A DNA stretch of 64,000 nucleotides from CAVQFC01 sp036497895 (GCA_036497895.1 DASXIR010000153.1:1-64000); one strand, 5' to 3'; positions 34,453 through 43,610 are shown, counted from the first letter of the stretch. Translations and numbers: made by a program. Notes: generated from the sequence alone by a model not told the origin.

Positions 34453-35760
34453 ATGCCAATGACGCGCGTCCGGGGGTTTACGCGGCTGATGCTGGCCGCG
34501 ATACTCGCCGGGCTGCTGTCGGGCCTGGGTTCGATCGCGTTCCACTACCTGGCTGACACGTTCGGCGACGAACTTTTTCACTGGGCCGAGACCAACGAGG
34601 TGCTGCACCGGCTGCCCGTCGTGGTCATTGTTCCCACGCTCGGGCTGCTGCTGGTCGGGGCAGTCCTTCAGATGATTCCGGAAGCGCGCTTCGGTGGCGT
34701 GCCTGAGGTACTGGAAGCGATCGACCACAAGGGTGGCGTCGTTCGACCGATCCGACTGCTGAACATTTTCCTCAGCGGTCTGGTGCTGGCATTCGGCGGA
34801 TCCGTCGGTCCGGAAGGCCCGATGGTTCAGCTCGGCGCTGTCGTCAGCAGTTGGGTTGGACAGCGATTTGGGCTGACGCGGGCCAACCTCCAAACCATCG
34901 TTCGAGCTGGAGCCGCCGCTGGCGTCGCGGCGGCGTTTCGGTCGCCGGCGGGCGGCGTGCTGTTGACGCTCGAGGTATTTGGCGCCCGGTTCAATCAGGA
35001 TCTGACCGCGATCTCCGTCGCAGCCGGCATCGGTTATGTGACGCGCACTGCCATTCTCGGCGACGCGTACCCCTTCCGGCCAACGGTGCCGATGGAGAAC
35101 GTGCCGCTCGCCGGACTGCTGCTCGTCGTCCCCGTGATGGGGTTGCTGGCAGCGCCCACCGGCCATCTCTTCATTCGGATGTTCGAACGTTTTCAGACGG
35201 TTTTTCCAAAACACTGGCCGCTGTCGATCAGGGTCGCCTTTGGCGGGCTTCTGGTCGGATTGATCGGCGTCTGGTTTCCTCAAGTGCTGTCGGCCGGATA
35301 TCCGGTGATCGACCGGGTCATTCACTCCGGCATGCCGTTCTACCTGCTGGTCACCCTGCTGCTGCTGAAGATGCTGGCGACGTCGATCACGTTTGGTTCG
35401 GGCGCGGTGGGCGGACTGTTCGCACCGACGTTGGTGATGGGCGCGCTCTATGGCGGAGCGATTGGCTACGGTGTTCACGCTCTGGCGCCGAACCTGGTGC
35501 CCCAGCCGGAATTGTTCGTGCTCCTCGGCATGGTGGTGATGTTCGGCTCCATCGTCAAAGGTTATTGGAGCGGCCTGCTGATGATCGCGGACCTCAGCGG
35601 CTGCTATCACCAACTGCTGATGCCCGGCGTGATTGCCGGCGGCATCTCGTTCTTCTTCAGCTGGGAAATCTACGATCGTTCGATCTTCGGGCTCGCGATC
35701 GATCCCGCCAACTCCGGCAAGGCGCAGGAGGAGGAGGAGGAAGCGGTCGGCGTCGGCTGA
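34453..35760 (+). CDS. ClC family chloride channel or antiporter
   Basis: A 435-residue membrane protein with the ClC selectivity motifs: GGSVGPEGPMVQLG (gating Glu in GPEGP), SPAGGVLLTLEVF, and GGLFAPTLVMGA (GxFxP). About ten hydrophobic helices are visible. No CBS domains follow; instead it ends in a short acidic run EEEEEA. The family moves Cl- with or without H+ exchange; the acidic pump Glu of antiporters cannot be assigned by eye. Divergent from the porin gene with about 57 bases between. Confidence 0.92.
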   Translation: MPMTRVRGFTRLMLAAILAGLLSGLGSIAFHYLADTFGDELFHWAETNEVLHRLPVVVIVPTLGLLLVGAVLQMIPEARFGGVPEVLEAIDHKGGVVRPIRLLNIFLSGLVLAFGGSVGPEGPMVQLGAVVSSWVGQRFGLTRANLQTIVRAGAAAGVAAAFRSPAGGVLLTLEVFGARFNQDLTAISVAAGIGYVTRTAILGDAYPFRPTVPMENVPLAGLLLVVPVMGLLAAPTGHLFIRMFERFQTVFPKHWPLSIRVAFGGLLVGLIGVWFPQVLSAGYPVIDRVIHSGMPFYLLVTLLLLKMLATSITFGSGAVGGLFAPTLVMGALYGGAIGYGVHALAPNLVPQPELFVLLGMVVMFGSIVKGYWSGLLMIADLSGCYHQLLMPGVIAGGISFFFSWEIYDRSIFGLAIDPANSGKAQEEEEEAVGVG

Positions 35761-35915
35761 TCGGCGTCTACTCCGCAGACAATCCGCCAGGCTCGGACGT
35801 CCGCGGCTGGCTCTCTGACAGGTCACCGTTGAGGATCGCCGACCAGTTGACGTTGTCGCCGTTCACGTGGGAAACGACGCGGGTCCATCCGCGCGTCCCG
35901 AGCGGCGCTCGTCTG

Positions 35916-36707
35916 CTAGCGTCCATCGCGGAACCCCCATCGAACCGACGGCAGCCGCTCGGCCCGGCGGATCACGAAGTCCAGCGCCAGACCGATCAGG
36001 CCGATCATGATCATCGCGGCGACGACCAGGTCGTAGCGCTTGCCGGAGTTACGGGCATCGATGACCAGGTAACCGAGCCCGGAGTTCGAGGCGATCATTT
36101 CCGCCGCCACGACCACCAGCCACGCGATTCCGAGCGCGATTCTGAGACCGACCAGCATCTGCGGCAACGCCGCCGGCAGGACCACCCTCGTGAGAAGCTT
36201 CGCCGGCGACAATCCGAAATTCCGCCCGGCGCGGCGATACATCGCCGGCACGTTACGGACGGCGTTCATGGCGGAAACGACGATCGGAAAAAACGCGGCC
36301 AGGAAAATCAGGTAGACGGCCGCCGTGTCGGTGATGCCGAACATGATGATCGCGACCGGAATCCACGCAATCGGGCTGATCGGCCGCAGAATCTGAATCG
36401 CCGGATTGACGACGGTTGCGGCCGCGGGATACCAGCCGAGCAACAGACCGCATGGAATGCCGATGAGGATGGCGCTGCCATAGCCAAAGGCGACGCGCCG
36501 CAGCGAGTCGCCGATGTATTGCCACAGCAAGCCGCCATTCATCAGCTGGGCGGTCCCGCGCTCGACCGCGAGCGGTGATGGGAAGACGTCCGTGTGGCTC
36601 CACTTGACCGCATAGTTCCACATCAGCAGCAATGCGCCGGCGGTGAGGAGCGGCAGAACCAGCGGCTCCAGGCGCTCCTGCATCGGGGTCGATCCCGCGG
36701 TGCTCAT
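35916..36707 (-). CDS. ABC transporter permease, SsuC/TauC type (second permease)
   Basis: A 263-residue inner membrane permease of the nitrate/sulfonate/taurine class, six predicted helices, with the EAA-like coupling loop YRRAGRNFGLSPAKLLTRVV followed by LPQMLVGLRIALGIAWLVVV. Its ATG overlaps the stop of the ATPase (ATGA). It is clearly a paralogue of the 37503-38285 permease (both share VVAAEMIA-NSGLG and ILRPISPxAWIP segments), so the transporter is likely a heterodimer. No substrate-binding protein gene is next to it. Confidence 0.92.
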   Translation of the reverse strand: MSTAGSTPMQERLEPLVLPLLTAGALLLMWNYAVKWSHTDVFPSPLAVERGTAQLMNGGLLWQYIGDSLRRVAFGYGSAILIGIPCGLLLGWYPAAATVVNPAIQILRPISPIAWIPVAIIMFGITDTAAVYLIFLAAFFPIVVSAMNAVRNVPAMYRRAGRNFGLSPAKLLTRVVLPAALPQMLVGLRIALGIAWLVVVAAEMIASNSGLGYLVIDARNSGKRYDLVVAAMIMIGLIGLALDFVIRRAERLPSVRWGFRDGR

Positions 36708-37510
36708 ACCTTGTGCGCCAGGCCAATGGCTTCGAGGATGCCGTCCCGCAGGGCCAGGTATCTGGACGAGCTGATGTCGCGCGGATGGGCGATGTCGATC
36801 GGCACGACCTTCTGAATCTTCGCAGGACGAGCACTCATCACGATGACCCGATCGGCCAGCTGGACGGCCTCGTCGATGTCGTGAGTGACGAAGATGATCG
36901 TCTTGCGTGCGACGGCGCAGATCCGAAGAAGCTCGCCGCGCATGATCAGGCGGGTGATCGAGTCAAGGGCGCCGAACGGCTCGTCCAGAAACAGCATGTC
37001 CGGGTTCACCGCCAGCGCGCGCGCGACCTCGACGCGTTGTTTCATGCCTCCCGAGAGTTCACGCGGGTAGGCTTTTTCGAAGCCCTTGAGCCCGACCAGT
37101 TCGACGTAGTGCGCGATCCGCTGCGTCCGCTCCGATTCAGACAGCGCGCTCAAGCCGAAGCCGATGTTGCCTTCGACCGTGAGCCACGGAAACACGCCGC
37201 GCTCCTGAAACACGAAGACGCGGCGGCGGTCCGGACGGTTGACGATCTCACCGTCGATCCGCACTTCCCCGTGGCTCGGCTTGAGAAAGCCGGCAACGAC
37301 ATTCAGCAGCGTGGACTTACCGCAGCCGGAGGGGCCGAGCAGGCAGACGAACTCGCCGTCGCCGACCTCGATGCTCACGTCATCGAGCACGTTAATCTCT
37401 TCACCGGTGCGGCCGAAGGTCATGCTGATGTGATCGGTGCGAAGCTTCGCCCTGAGCCCGGCCGGCCTGGCGTGGGCGATTTCCTGCAACACGGCCGTAG
37501 TGCTAATCAT
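36704..37510 (-). CDS. ABC transporter ATP-binding protein, SsuB/TauB type
   Basis: A 268-residue ATPase with Walker A GPSGCGKSTLL, signature ELSGGMKQRVEVARAL, Walker B DMLFLDEPFGALD and the switch His in FVTHDIDEA. It powers the two flanking permeases. The ATG at 37510 is chosen: it overlaps the end of the first permease by eight bases, while an upstream in-frame start at 37588 would add unrelated residues inside that gene. The family imports sulfonates, taurine, nitrate or similar small anions; the specificity protein is missing here. Confidence 0.94.
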   Translation of the reverse strand: MISTTAVLQEIAHARPAGLRAKLRTDHISMTFGRTGEEINVLDDVSIEVGDGEFVCLLGPSGCGKSTLLNVVAGFLKPSHGEVRIDGEIVNRPDRRRVFVFQERGVFPWLTVEGNIGFGLSALSESERTQRIAHYVELVGLKGFEKAYPRELSGGMKQRVEVARALAVNPDMLFLDEPFGALDSITRLIMRGELLRICAVARKTIIFVTHDIDEAVQLADRVIVMSARPAKIQKVVPIDIAHPRDISSSRYLALRDGILEAIGLAHKV

Positions 37511-38285
37511 CCGAATATCCCCAACTGATGGACGGAACTTTCTCCAGCGACTTGACGCCGATATCGAGCAGCAGCCCGATGACCCCAATCATCACCATGC
37601 CGGCGACGACCAGGTCGTAGCGGTTGCCGGCGTTACGGGCGTCGACGATCAGGAAGCCGAGGCCGGAGTTGACGGCGATCATTTCCGCCGCGACCACAAC
37701 CAGCCAGGCAATGCCGAGCGTGATGCGGAGCCCGAGGATCAACTGCGGCGTCACGGCCGGATACAGCACCCGAAAGACGATCTGCGAACGCTTCAGGCCG
37801 AAGTTGCGACCGGCGTTCAGATAGACATCGGGAATGCTGGCAACGGCGTTCATCGCGGTGACGGTCAGCGGCAGGAACGAAGCGAGGAAGATCAGGAAAA
37901 TCGCCGCGATGTCGCCGACGCCGAACCACAGGATCGAGATCGGAATCCACGCCAGGGGAGAAATCGGGCGCAGCAACTGAATGATCGGGTTGAAGGCATA
38001 CTCCGCCCGGCGGTAGAGGCCGAGGGTCAGGCCGATCGGAATGGCCAGGATGGCAGCGAGCGCGAAGCCCCAGGTCACGCGAAACAGCGAGGCGACCACG
38101 TATCGCATCAAGCGGCCGCTGACCGCCAGTTCGACCAGCGCTTTGGCGACCAGCCACGGTGTCGGCAGAATCGGCGCCCGCTGAACTCCGATTGCAACTT
38201 GCCAGACCAGCAGCAGCACCGCGATGAACGCAATCGGACCGTATCGGGCGATGGCTGTCGAGGATGTTCGAACCGGTGGTTTCAC
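37503..38285 (-). CDS. ABC transporter permease, SsuC/TauC type (first permease)
   Basis: A 260-residue permease with six predicted helices and the coupling loop LNAGRNFGLKRSQIVFRVLYP. Starts at a GTG. It leads a three-gene reverse operon: permease, ATPase, permease, all overlapping. Its position in an insert between the two halves of the kinase system, beside the TauE/SafE exporter, ClC channel and porin, makes a small-anion theme possible but unproven. Confidence 0.92.
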   Translation of the reverse strand: MKPPVRTSSTAIARYGPIAFIAVLLLVWQVAIGVQRAPILPTPWLVAKALVELAVSGRLMRYVVASLFRVTWGFALAAILAIPIGLTLGLYRRAEYAFNPIIQLLRPISPLAWIPISILWFGVGDIAAIFLIFLASFLPLTVTAMNAVASIPDVYLNAGRNFGLKRSQIVFRVLYPAVTPQLILGLRITLGIAWLVVVAAEMIAVNSGLGFLIVDARNAGNRYDLVVAGMVMIGVIGLLLDIGVKSLEKVPSISWGYSDD

Positions 38286-38412
38286 GCGAGTGCCAGCCGA
38301 TCAGCGCGCTGCAGCAGCAGAAATAGCGGCCGGTGAAAGTTGAAGCAAGCTGGGATTCTACGTCAGCAATCCCATCCACGACACGAAGGTTGGAGCTCAA
38401 ACCATCGTGCCG

Positions 38413-38434
38413 GCAAAGGCACTAATGCCTTTGC
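38413..38434. terminator. Hairpin downstream of locus B operon
   Basis: Nine-base perfect arms GCAAAGGCA (38413-38421) and TGCCTTTGC (38426-38434) with loop CTAA, 28 bases beyond the last stop of the locus B operon (reverse strand). No T-tract. The design (nine-base arms, TAA-containing loop) is like the hairpin at 32844-32864. Confidence 0.6.
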
Positions 38435-38461
38435 ACTACTCGCGCGTGGCCGAGGGAGAGG

Positions 38462-39709
38462 TCAGGTGCGGGGGTTTTCGAGACGCATCGCGAGCGGGTA
38501 GCCGCGCTTTCGCGAACCCGCCGCTTCGTCGCGCGCGTGCTCGATCAGTTCGGCTTCGAGTGCGCCCTTGGGCTGCCAGTCCTCGAGCAGGCCCGGAAGA
38601 TACCAGTCGAAGAACACCTGGCTGTAAATCAGCCCGTTCTGGAACGCGGCGCGGATCGATCGCTCGAACGGAATGGCGCTCTGCTCCAGCACGTTCGGCA
38701 TGTCCTCGCTGTTCATCATCGCGAACGCGAAGGCCGCGCCGTGCACCGCCGGTTCAACGCGATCGGCAGGATACGTGGTCGCTTCTTCGATCGCCTTGTA
38801 GATGCTCATGTTGCTGAACGCGACCAGCCGGCCGTAGCCATGCACGATCAGCCGCTGCAGATCCGGCGGATATTGCTTGAGGTAATCGCCGAACAGATTG
38901 GCGGCGTTGGGACCGTCCGGTGCGTCGAGACGAATCAGCCCGAGCGATCCGCTCATCAGCTTGAAGAAGCCGCGTTCGTAAATCCGCAGGATCGCGCCGA
39001 TACCCTCGTAGGCGAAACCCAGATAGTCCGGCGCGCAGGTGCTGGCAAACAACGCGTTCAACCTCGCGACGTCGAACACCATCTCTTCGGTCGAACCGGA
39101 GCCGAAGCCGACGTGCGCGATCGGCAGCACCTCGCGCGGCAGCTTGGGATCGGCCAGCGAATTTTCAGGAAGAAGATGCTTGCCGATCGAGGTGGCCAAC
39201 CCTTCGGACTTCCACAGGCCGGTGACCGCCTTGGCGCGCTCGACCGGACGTCCGAGCGAGTCGTGTTGATAACCGGTCAGCCGCTGGACGAGATCTTCCT
39301 GCAGCACGCCATGATCGACGGCGCCGGACGCAACGGTCTTGACGCCTGCCACCCGGCGCGGAACGCTCGTCATCAGCGGGATGGTGAGCGCGGAGGTGGA
39401 TCCAGCCGGCGCCTGACCTTTCGGCACCATGCCGACCGCATGAAACGCGGCATCGACGATTCCGCTCTGCACGTTGGCGCCGACCGCGAACGCGGTACGC
39501 ACGGCGCCCGACAACTGACCGCCCGCGGCTTTGGTGACTTCGTCCAGCGACGGCGTGCCTGGTTTCGGCCGCGATACCAGCGACGTCACCTGACGCGCGG
39601 CCAGCAGCGACATCGCGAGGGAAAATTTGCCGACTGACTTCATGAAGTCGCCGGTGCTCTGCATCATGTCGGTCAAGAGGCCACTCCTCGAACCAGGCTG
39701 ATCCGCCAC
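38462..39709 (-). CDS. DUF1702-like protein, paralogue of 47591-48967 (locus B)
   Basis: A 415-residue protein from a GTG start. The N-terminal about 95 residues are amphipathic and helical (MKSVGKFSLAMSLLAARQV) and look phasin-like; the rest shows LWKSEGLATSIGK, IAHVGFGSGST and DYLGFAYEGIGAILRIY, which resemble, from memory, the DUF1702 family found in enediyne-type clusters. It matches the 47591 protein at the same places (MTLPWAISMFGAQQV; WATEGLGNWFGD; LHAGIGMSFAK). No signal peptide or clear transmembrane helix. Last gene of the eight-gene locus B operon. The function of DUF1702 is unknown; the family call needs a profile search. Confidence 0.75.
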   Translation of the reverse strand: MADQPGSRSGLLTDMMQSTGDFMKSVGKFSLAMSLLAARQVTSLVSRPKPGTPSLDEVTKAAGGQLSGAVRTAFAVGANVQSGIVDAAFHAVGMVPKGQAPAGSTSALTIPLMTSVPRRVAGVKTVASGAVDHGVLQEDLVQRLTGYQHDSLGRPVERAKAVTGLWKSEGLATSIGKHLLPENSLADPKLPREVLPIAHVGFGSGSTEEMVFDVARLNALFASTCAPDYLGFAYEGIGAILRIYERGFFKLMSGSLGLIRLDAPDGPNAANLFGDYLKQYPPDLQRLIVHGYGRLVAFSNMSIYKAIEEATTYPADRVEPAVHGAAFAFAMMNSEDMPNVLEQSAIPFERSIRAAFQNGLIYSQVFFDWYLPGLLEDWQPKGALEAELIEHARDEAAGSRKRGYPLAMRLENPRT

Positions 39710-39763
39710 GGGGATTCTCCGCGCCGATTATAAGCTGAATCGTCGAGTCAGCCGGGACGCGGA

Positions 39764-40402
39764 CTAGGCTCGCGGAAAGCGCGATTCCGACCGGACCGCG
39801 GCGATCTGGCTCTGATGGCGGCGCTCGTGACGAGCGAGAAACATCAGCATGTGCGGGACGTCGTTGGCGCCCATGAGCGGGTGTTCGGACACCATCGTGC
39901 TGAAGTCGAGGTCGCGGTTGCCATGGATGAGCTCGCGCGTCTCCGCGAACGCCGCACGCAGGTCACCTGTCAATTCTGCCGCGGGCCGGTGTCCCCGAGG
40001 CGTGGCGGCGTCGGGATTGCGCGTCGGCAGAATCGGAAACTCCGTGATCATCCCGATCACCGCGTCCGGTACGAATCGATTCACGAAGCCAAGCGGCGTC
40101 TCGAGCATCGACAGCACAACGGTCGGGATGTGCAACGGCGACACGTTCACTTCGGCAAACGAACGTCTCAACCGAGCCGGCTTGCCGGCGCGCTGAAGTT
40201 CGACCAGACGGCGGATTTCGTCGCGCCACAGCAACTCGGACAACCGCAGATGATCCACGATCTCGCCGATCGACCAGCGGCCCTGCCGCGGCGAGAAATC
40301 AAACTGCGCCTGCGACAGCGGCGCAATCGTCGCCAGTGTCTGCGCTCGAACGCCGCCGAAGGCCTGCAGACGTTCCTCGAGCGCCGCAGCTGCCGGCGTC
40401 AT
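39764..40402 (-). CDS. DinB-fold protein
   Basis: A 212-residue four-helix protein of the DinB/YfiT-like superfamily: GRWSIGEIVDHLRLSE near the start and FLARHERRHQSQIAAV at the end give the usual three metal His (in VDH, and in HERRH). Members include metal-dependent thiol transferases (bacillithiol, mycothiol) and many of unknown role. It overlaps the carotenoid oxygenase gene as ATGA, so it probably serves the same pathway. Confidence 0.88.
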   Translation of the reverse strand: MTPAAAALEERLQAFGGVRAQTLATIAPLSQAQFDFSPRQGRWSIGEIVDHLRLSELLWRDEIRRLVELQRAGKPARLRRSFAEVNVSPLHIPTVVLSMLETPLGFVNRFVPDAVIGMITEFPILPTRNPDAATPRGHRPAAELTGDLRAAFAETRELIHGNRDLDFSTMVSEHPLMGANDVPHMLMFLARHERRHQSQIAAVRSESRFPRA

Positions 40403-41820
40403 CCCTGGTGCTTCGAAAACGAGGAGTGAAACAGCGGCGGCAGAGCTGACGGCACGCGCAGCGTCGCCACCGGCCCGGCTGACAGGCGGAACGCATCGAA
40501 CAGGACGAACGACGACCGGCAGTGCTCCGCGTCGAAGAGCTGACAGAGGATCGTCCCCTGATTCGATCGCGACGGATCCGGCACGAACAGCGGCTCACCG
40601 CCGAAATAATGTCGCGGCGGCGCGCCGAACACTTCGGCCGACCGGGTCGGCCAGTCGATGCGGACCACCTCGTCGAAGAACTTGCGGCCCGCATTCCCGG
40701 CGCGGCTCATTCCCAGCATCCAGAAGTGATCGTAGGGCAGCCCGGTCAGATCGGGATCGTGCGCCGGAAAGTCCGGCGAGTTCGAGTACCCGACTTCTGC
40801 CCGCTCGATCACCGAACCGGCAGCAAGGTCGACCGTCAACCGCAGCGGCCGTCCCCGGAAGCTGTCCGAGAACAGGTTGGGAATCGTCTGGTACTCGGGA
40901 TACAGCGGCTTGTCGTAGTCGACAATGTCCACGATCAAGTGGCCGTCGCGCTCGAAGGCGTTGATCATGTGCAGGCAATAATGATCGCCGACCTCCAGCC
41001 GCGCCACCTCCTCACCGGTGTCGCGGGATGCGACGATCAACTGGCTGCCAAGCTCCGGCTGCCACGACAAGGCGTCCATCACGGTCGCGCCGTCCTGAAT
41101 CAACGCCTCCATCCGCAATATGAGCGGGCTGACGTAGATGACGATGAAGCGCTCGCTGATCGCGAAATCGTGGGTGGACGCCGGATAGGGCAGCTTGAGC
41201 CGCTTGCGATATTTCAGTGCGCCATCGGCGCCGAACCGGAACAGGTTGATGATCGGGTTCGCCGCAGCAAACGCGACGCAGAAGTTGAACAGCTCGCCGG
41301 TTCGATGATCGACCTTCGGATGCGCGCTGAACGGCGTCACCTCGTTCAATTGCTGATCGAACGTGTAGAGGCCACGGGTCTCGCAGGTGCGCGCATCAAT
41401 TTCCCACGGCAGCCCCTGTTCGCCGAACGCCAGGAGCCTGCTGCCGAACGGGTAGACGCTGACATTGACCGGCGACTCCAGGCCGACGCCTCGCTTCAAT
41501 TGATCGCCTTCGAACGCGGTCCCGAACGTGCGGAACAGCGGCTTGCCCGCGGCGTCTTCGCGGACGAACTTCTCACTGCGCACGAAACGGTTGCTCACGC
41601 GGACGCCATCCGGCCCGAAATCGACCGCGCAGACCATGCCGTCGCCGTCGAGCCAGTGCTTGTATTTCAGGCCGGCCCGTTCGAAGCGCGCCGGTCCATT
41701 GAAATACGCGGTACCACGGAGATACGACGGAATCGTGCCCTCAACGTCGAGCGCAATCTGCGCATGCTCGATCACCTCGATGCTGAACGCACGTTCGACG
41801 AAGGGCGCCAGGTCTTCCAC
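40399..41820 (-). CDS. Carotenoid cleavage oxygenase family enzyme
   Basis: A 473-residue RPE65/carotenoid oxygenase with all four iron-binding His in place: H167 (FSAHPKVD), H217 (STHDFA), H284 (HMINAFE) and H465 (LFHSSF). The opening segment GTIPSYLRGTAYFNGPARFE is typical. These enzymes split double bonds in carotenoids, apocarotenoids, stilbenes or related aryl-alkenes. The GTG at 41820 is chosen because it shares one base with the stop of the flavoenzyme gene (TAGTG); an in-frame start further upstream at 41925 would lie inside that gene. No carotenoid synthesis gene lies in the window, so the substrate is unknown. Confidence 0.93.
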   Translation of the reverse strand: MEDLAPFVERAFSIEVIEHAQIALDVEGTIPSYLRGTAYFNGPARFERAGLKYKHWLDGDGMVCAVDFGPDGVRVSNRFVRSEKFVREDAAGKPLFRTFGTAFEGDQLKRGVGLESPVNVSVYPFGSRLLAFGEQGLPWEIDARTCETRGLYTFDQQLNEVTPFSAHPKVDHRTGELFNFCVAFAAANPIINLFRFGADGALKYRKRLKLPYPASTHDFAISERFIVIYVSPLILRMEALIQDGATVMDALSWQPELGSQLIVASRDTGEEVARLEVGDHYCLHMINAFERDGHLIVDIVDYDKPLYPEYQTIPNLFSDSFRGRPLRLTVDLAAGSVIERAEVGYSNSPDFPAHDPDLTGLPYDHFWMLGMSRAGNAGRKFFDEVVRIDWPTRSAEVFGAPPRHYFGGEPLFVPDPSRSNQGTILCQLFDAEHCRSSFVLFDAFRLSAGPVATLRVPSALPPLFHSSFSKHQG

Positions 41821-43610
41821 TACGCCCCCGATCCGCCGGCGGCCGCGCCGGTCAGCTCCGTTGCCTGGGTCCTGCGCGGCGTCCTGAACCCGAAGGCCGC
41901 CTCCGGATTCCATCCCATCGGCCACATGTAGCGTTCCGAACAGGCCGCGTGCGCCGCGTAGTCCGCGGCCATTCGTGCCGGATCGAATGACAGCTTCTCG
42001 AGGTCGAGGCTGGACACGAACGATTGATTCCAGACAATTGCCGGTTCGTCGAGCACCATCGCGTAGACGTGTGCGGCGATGTAGCGCGCCAGCGTCATCG
42101 TGTTCGCGAACTGCTGGTCGAGAACGGCGCGCGCCTCGTCTATGGACACACCGACTTTATAGAAGGTCAGCTCGGCGACGCTGAGCGCGTGGATGTCGAA
42201 GAAGTCGAAGAAGACCGGGACGGTATTGGGTTCCCGGTTGATCTTTTTCCAGTGGTAGTACTGCTGCAGCAGCGTCAACAGACCGAGATTGACGCGACCG
42301 AGCCTGGTGAAGGTCCGCAGGAAGGCGACGATGAAACGGCGGTCGGTGAAGAGATCGTTGATGAACGGGAAGACGTAGAACGCGAAGTAGATGGTCAGCT
42401 CCCACACGTACTTCAGCGAATGCGCTTCCTGGTCGCCGAGGCAGTCGTATCCAATCTGAAAACTCGGCAGATACGCTGCATAGACTGCGCGCTCCAGTTC
42501 TTCGAACAGCGGTACCTTCGCGTCGAGCTCGGCCTGATCCGTGGTCAGGATCGACTCGACCACCAGCGTGTTGTAAATCGAGATCACGTCACCGCCGGGG
42601 CTGTACAGCGGATCCGACCAGCGGCCGGCTTCCCCGACCATCGCCCAATGACGGCGATCGATCGTCTGCACCGCGTCGAACGAATAGTCGCGGAAGCTGC
42701 CGGAATGGAGAACCGTCCGCTTCGGCAAGTCGCGTTCGAACGCCGGAAAATGCTCGCAAATCCACTTGACCAGCAGCTTTGGATCGTTGACCGCCTCGGG
42801 CTTGAGCACCCGCGTGTCGTAGACCAGACCGAGGCTGGTGATTCCCGGCAGCGGAATCACCCACAACCACAGCCCCTCTTCGACGAAATGGTTGGTGGCC
42901 AGCCAGAATGGCAGATGACCGAGCTGCGCGCGCTGCGGGTTGAGACGAATCTGTTTCGGCGTAGAGTCGGTCAGATTCTCGTAATTGAGAAGACCCTCCA
43001 CCCACAGGAACGACGCGCCGTGACGGATGTTGTTCGACTTCTGAAGGTTGAGTTTCTTCTGCAGCACGTGGGCGCGGCCGGCGCAGTCGACGACCCAGCG
43101 CGCGGTGGCGGTCTTGCGCTCGCCGTCCACCACGTACGACACGGTGTGCGGGCCGCCTTGTTCGTCGAGATCGATCGAGAGATCGAGCGCGTGGCGATCG
43201 AAGGTGTAGCGATCGCCGGCCGCGAGATTGCGGCCGAGCAGCTCGCGTTCGAGCTCGTTGCGATTCAGCTGATAGCTGGCGACGTTGGACATCCGACGGA
43301 TGTACGACTGGCTGTAGTTCTCGATGCGGGTCGGGTCCAGGCCCTCGGTCTTCCAGATGAAGCGGAGGTTGTACTTCATGTAGTGCTCGCGAATGAGGTA
43401 TTCCTCGAGCTCGAGCACCTTGGACCAGTAGTAGCCACTCACCTGAACCGTGGCTTCGCCAACTTTCTGTGCGGCCGGAGGCACCTGCAGTCGCTTGTCC
43501 ACAGCCAGGATCCTGACCCCGGCGTCGGCCAGCAGCAGCTGTCGCGCCAGCGACAAGCCCGCCAGCCCCGCCCCGACGATCACCACATCAAATTTGGACG
43601 GCTCGCTCAT
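41820..43610 (-). CDS. Flavin-dependent halogenase-like monooxygenase
   Basis: A 596-residue FAD protein. The Rossmann motif is VVIVGAGLAGLS; KVGEATV at 49-55 is the segment seen in tryptophan halogenases; K79 (YMKYNL) sits where the catalytic Lys of PrnA-type halogenases is expected; and WLWVIP (W248, W250, I252, P253) is the WxWxIP motif thought to block monooxygenation. This supports a halogenase or a close relative. The C-terminal half (about 400-560) is long, helical and aromatic-rich and unlike classical tryptophan halogenases; membrane or lipid contact is possible. It shares one base with the carotenoid oxygenase gene and follows the 769-residue protein gene by 64 bases. Halogenase activity is inference; an epoxidase or hydroxylase is the alternative. 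Confidence 0.85.
   Translation of the reverse strand: MSEPSKFDVVIVGAGLAGLSLARQLLLADAGVRILAVDKRLQVPPAAQKVGEATVQVSGYYWSKVLELEEYLIREHYMKYNLRFIWKTEGLDPTRIENYSQSYIRRMSNVASYQLNRNELERELLGRNLAAGDRYTFDRHALDLSIDLDEQGGPHTVSYVVDGERKTATARWVVDCAGRAHVLQKKLNLQKSNNIRHGASFLWVEGLLNYENLTDSTPKQIRLNPQRAQLGHLPFWLATNHFVEEGLWLWVIPLPGITSLGLVYDTRVLKPEAVNDPKLLVKWICEHFPAFERDLPKRTVLHSGSFRDYSFDAVQTIDRRHWAMVGEAGRWSDPLYSPGGDVISIYNTLVVESILTTDQAELDAKVPLFEELERAVYAAYLPSFQIGYDCLGDQEAHSLKYVWELTIYFAFYVFPFINDLFTDRRFIVAFLRTFTRLGRVNLGLLTLLQQYYHWKKINREPNTVPVFFDFFDIHALSVAELTFYKVGVSIDEARAVLDQQFANTMTLARYIAAHVYAMVLDEPAIVWNQSFVSSLDLEKLSFDPARMAADYAAHAACSERYMWPMGWNPEAAFGFRTPRRTQATELTGAAAGGSGA

Noticed and set aside
32875..35826. A 983-codon reverse frame spanning the porin and the ClC gene
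   Set aside because: Only the part from 34395 down has a signal peptide and barrel pattern; the upstream part is the antisense of the ClC gene with Arg/Gln/His-rich shadow composition.
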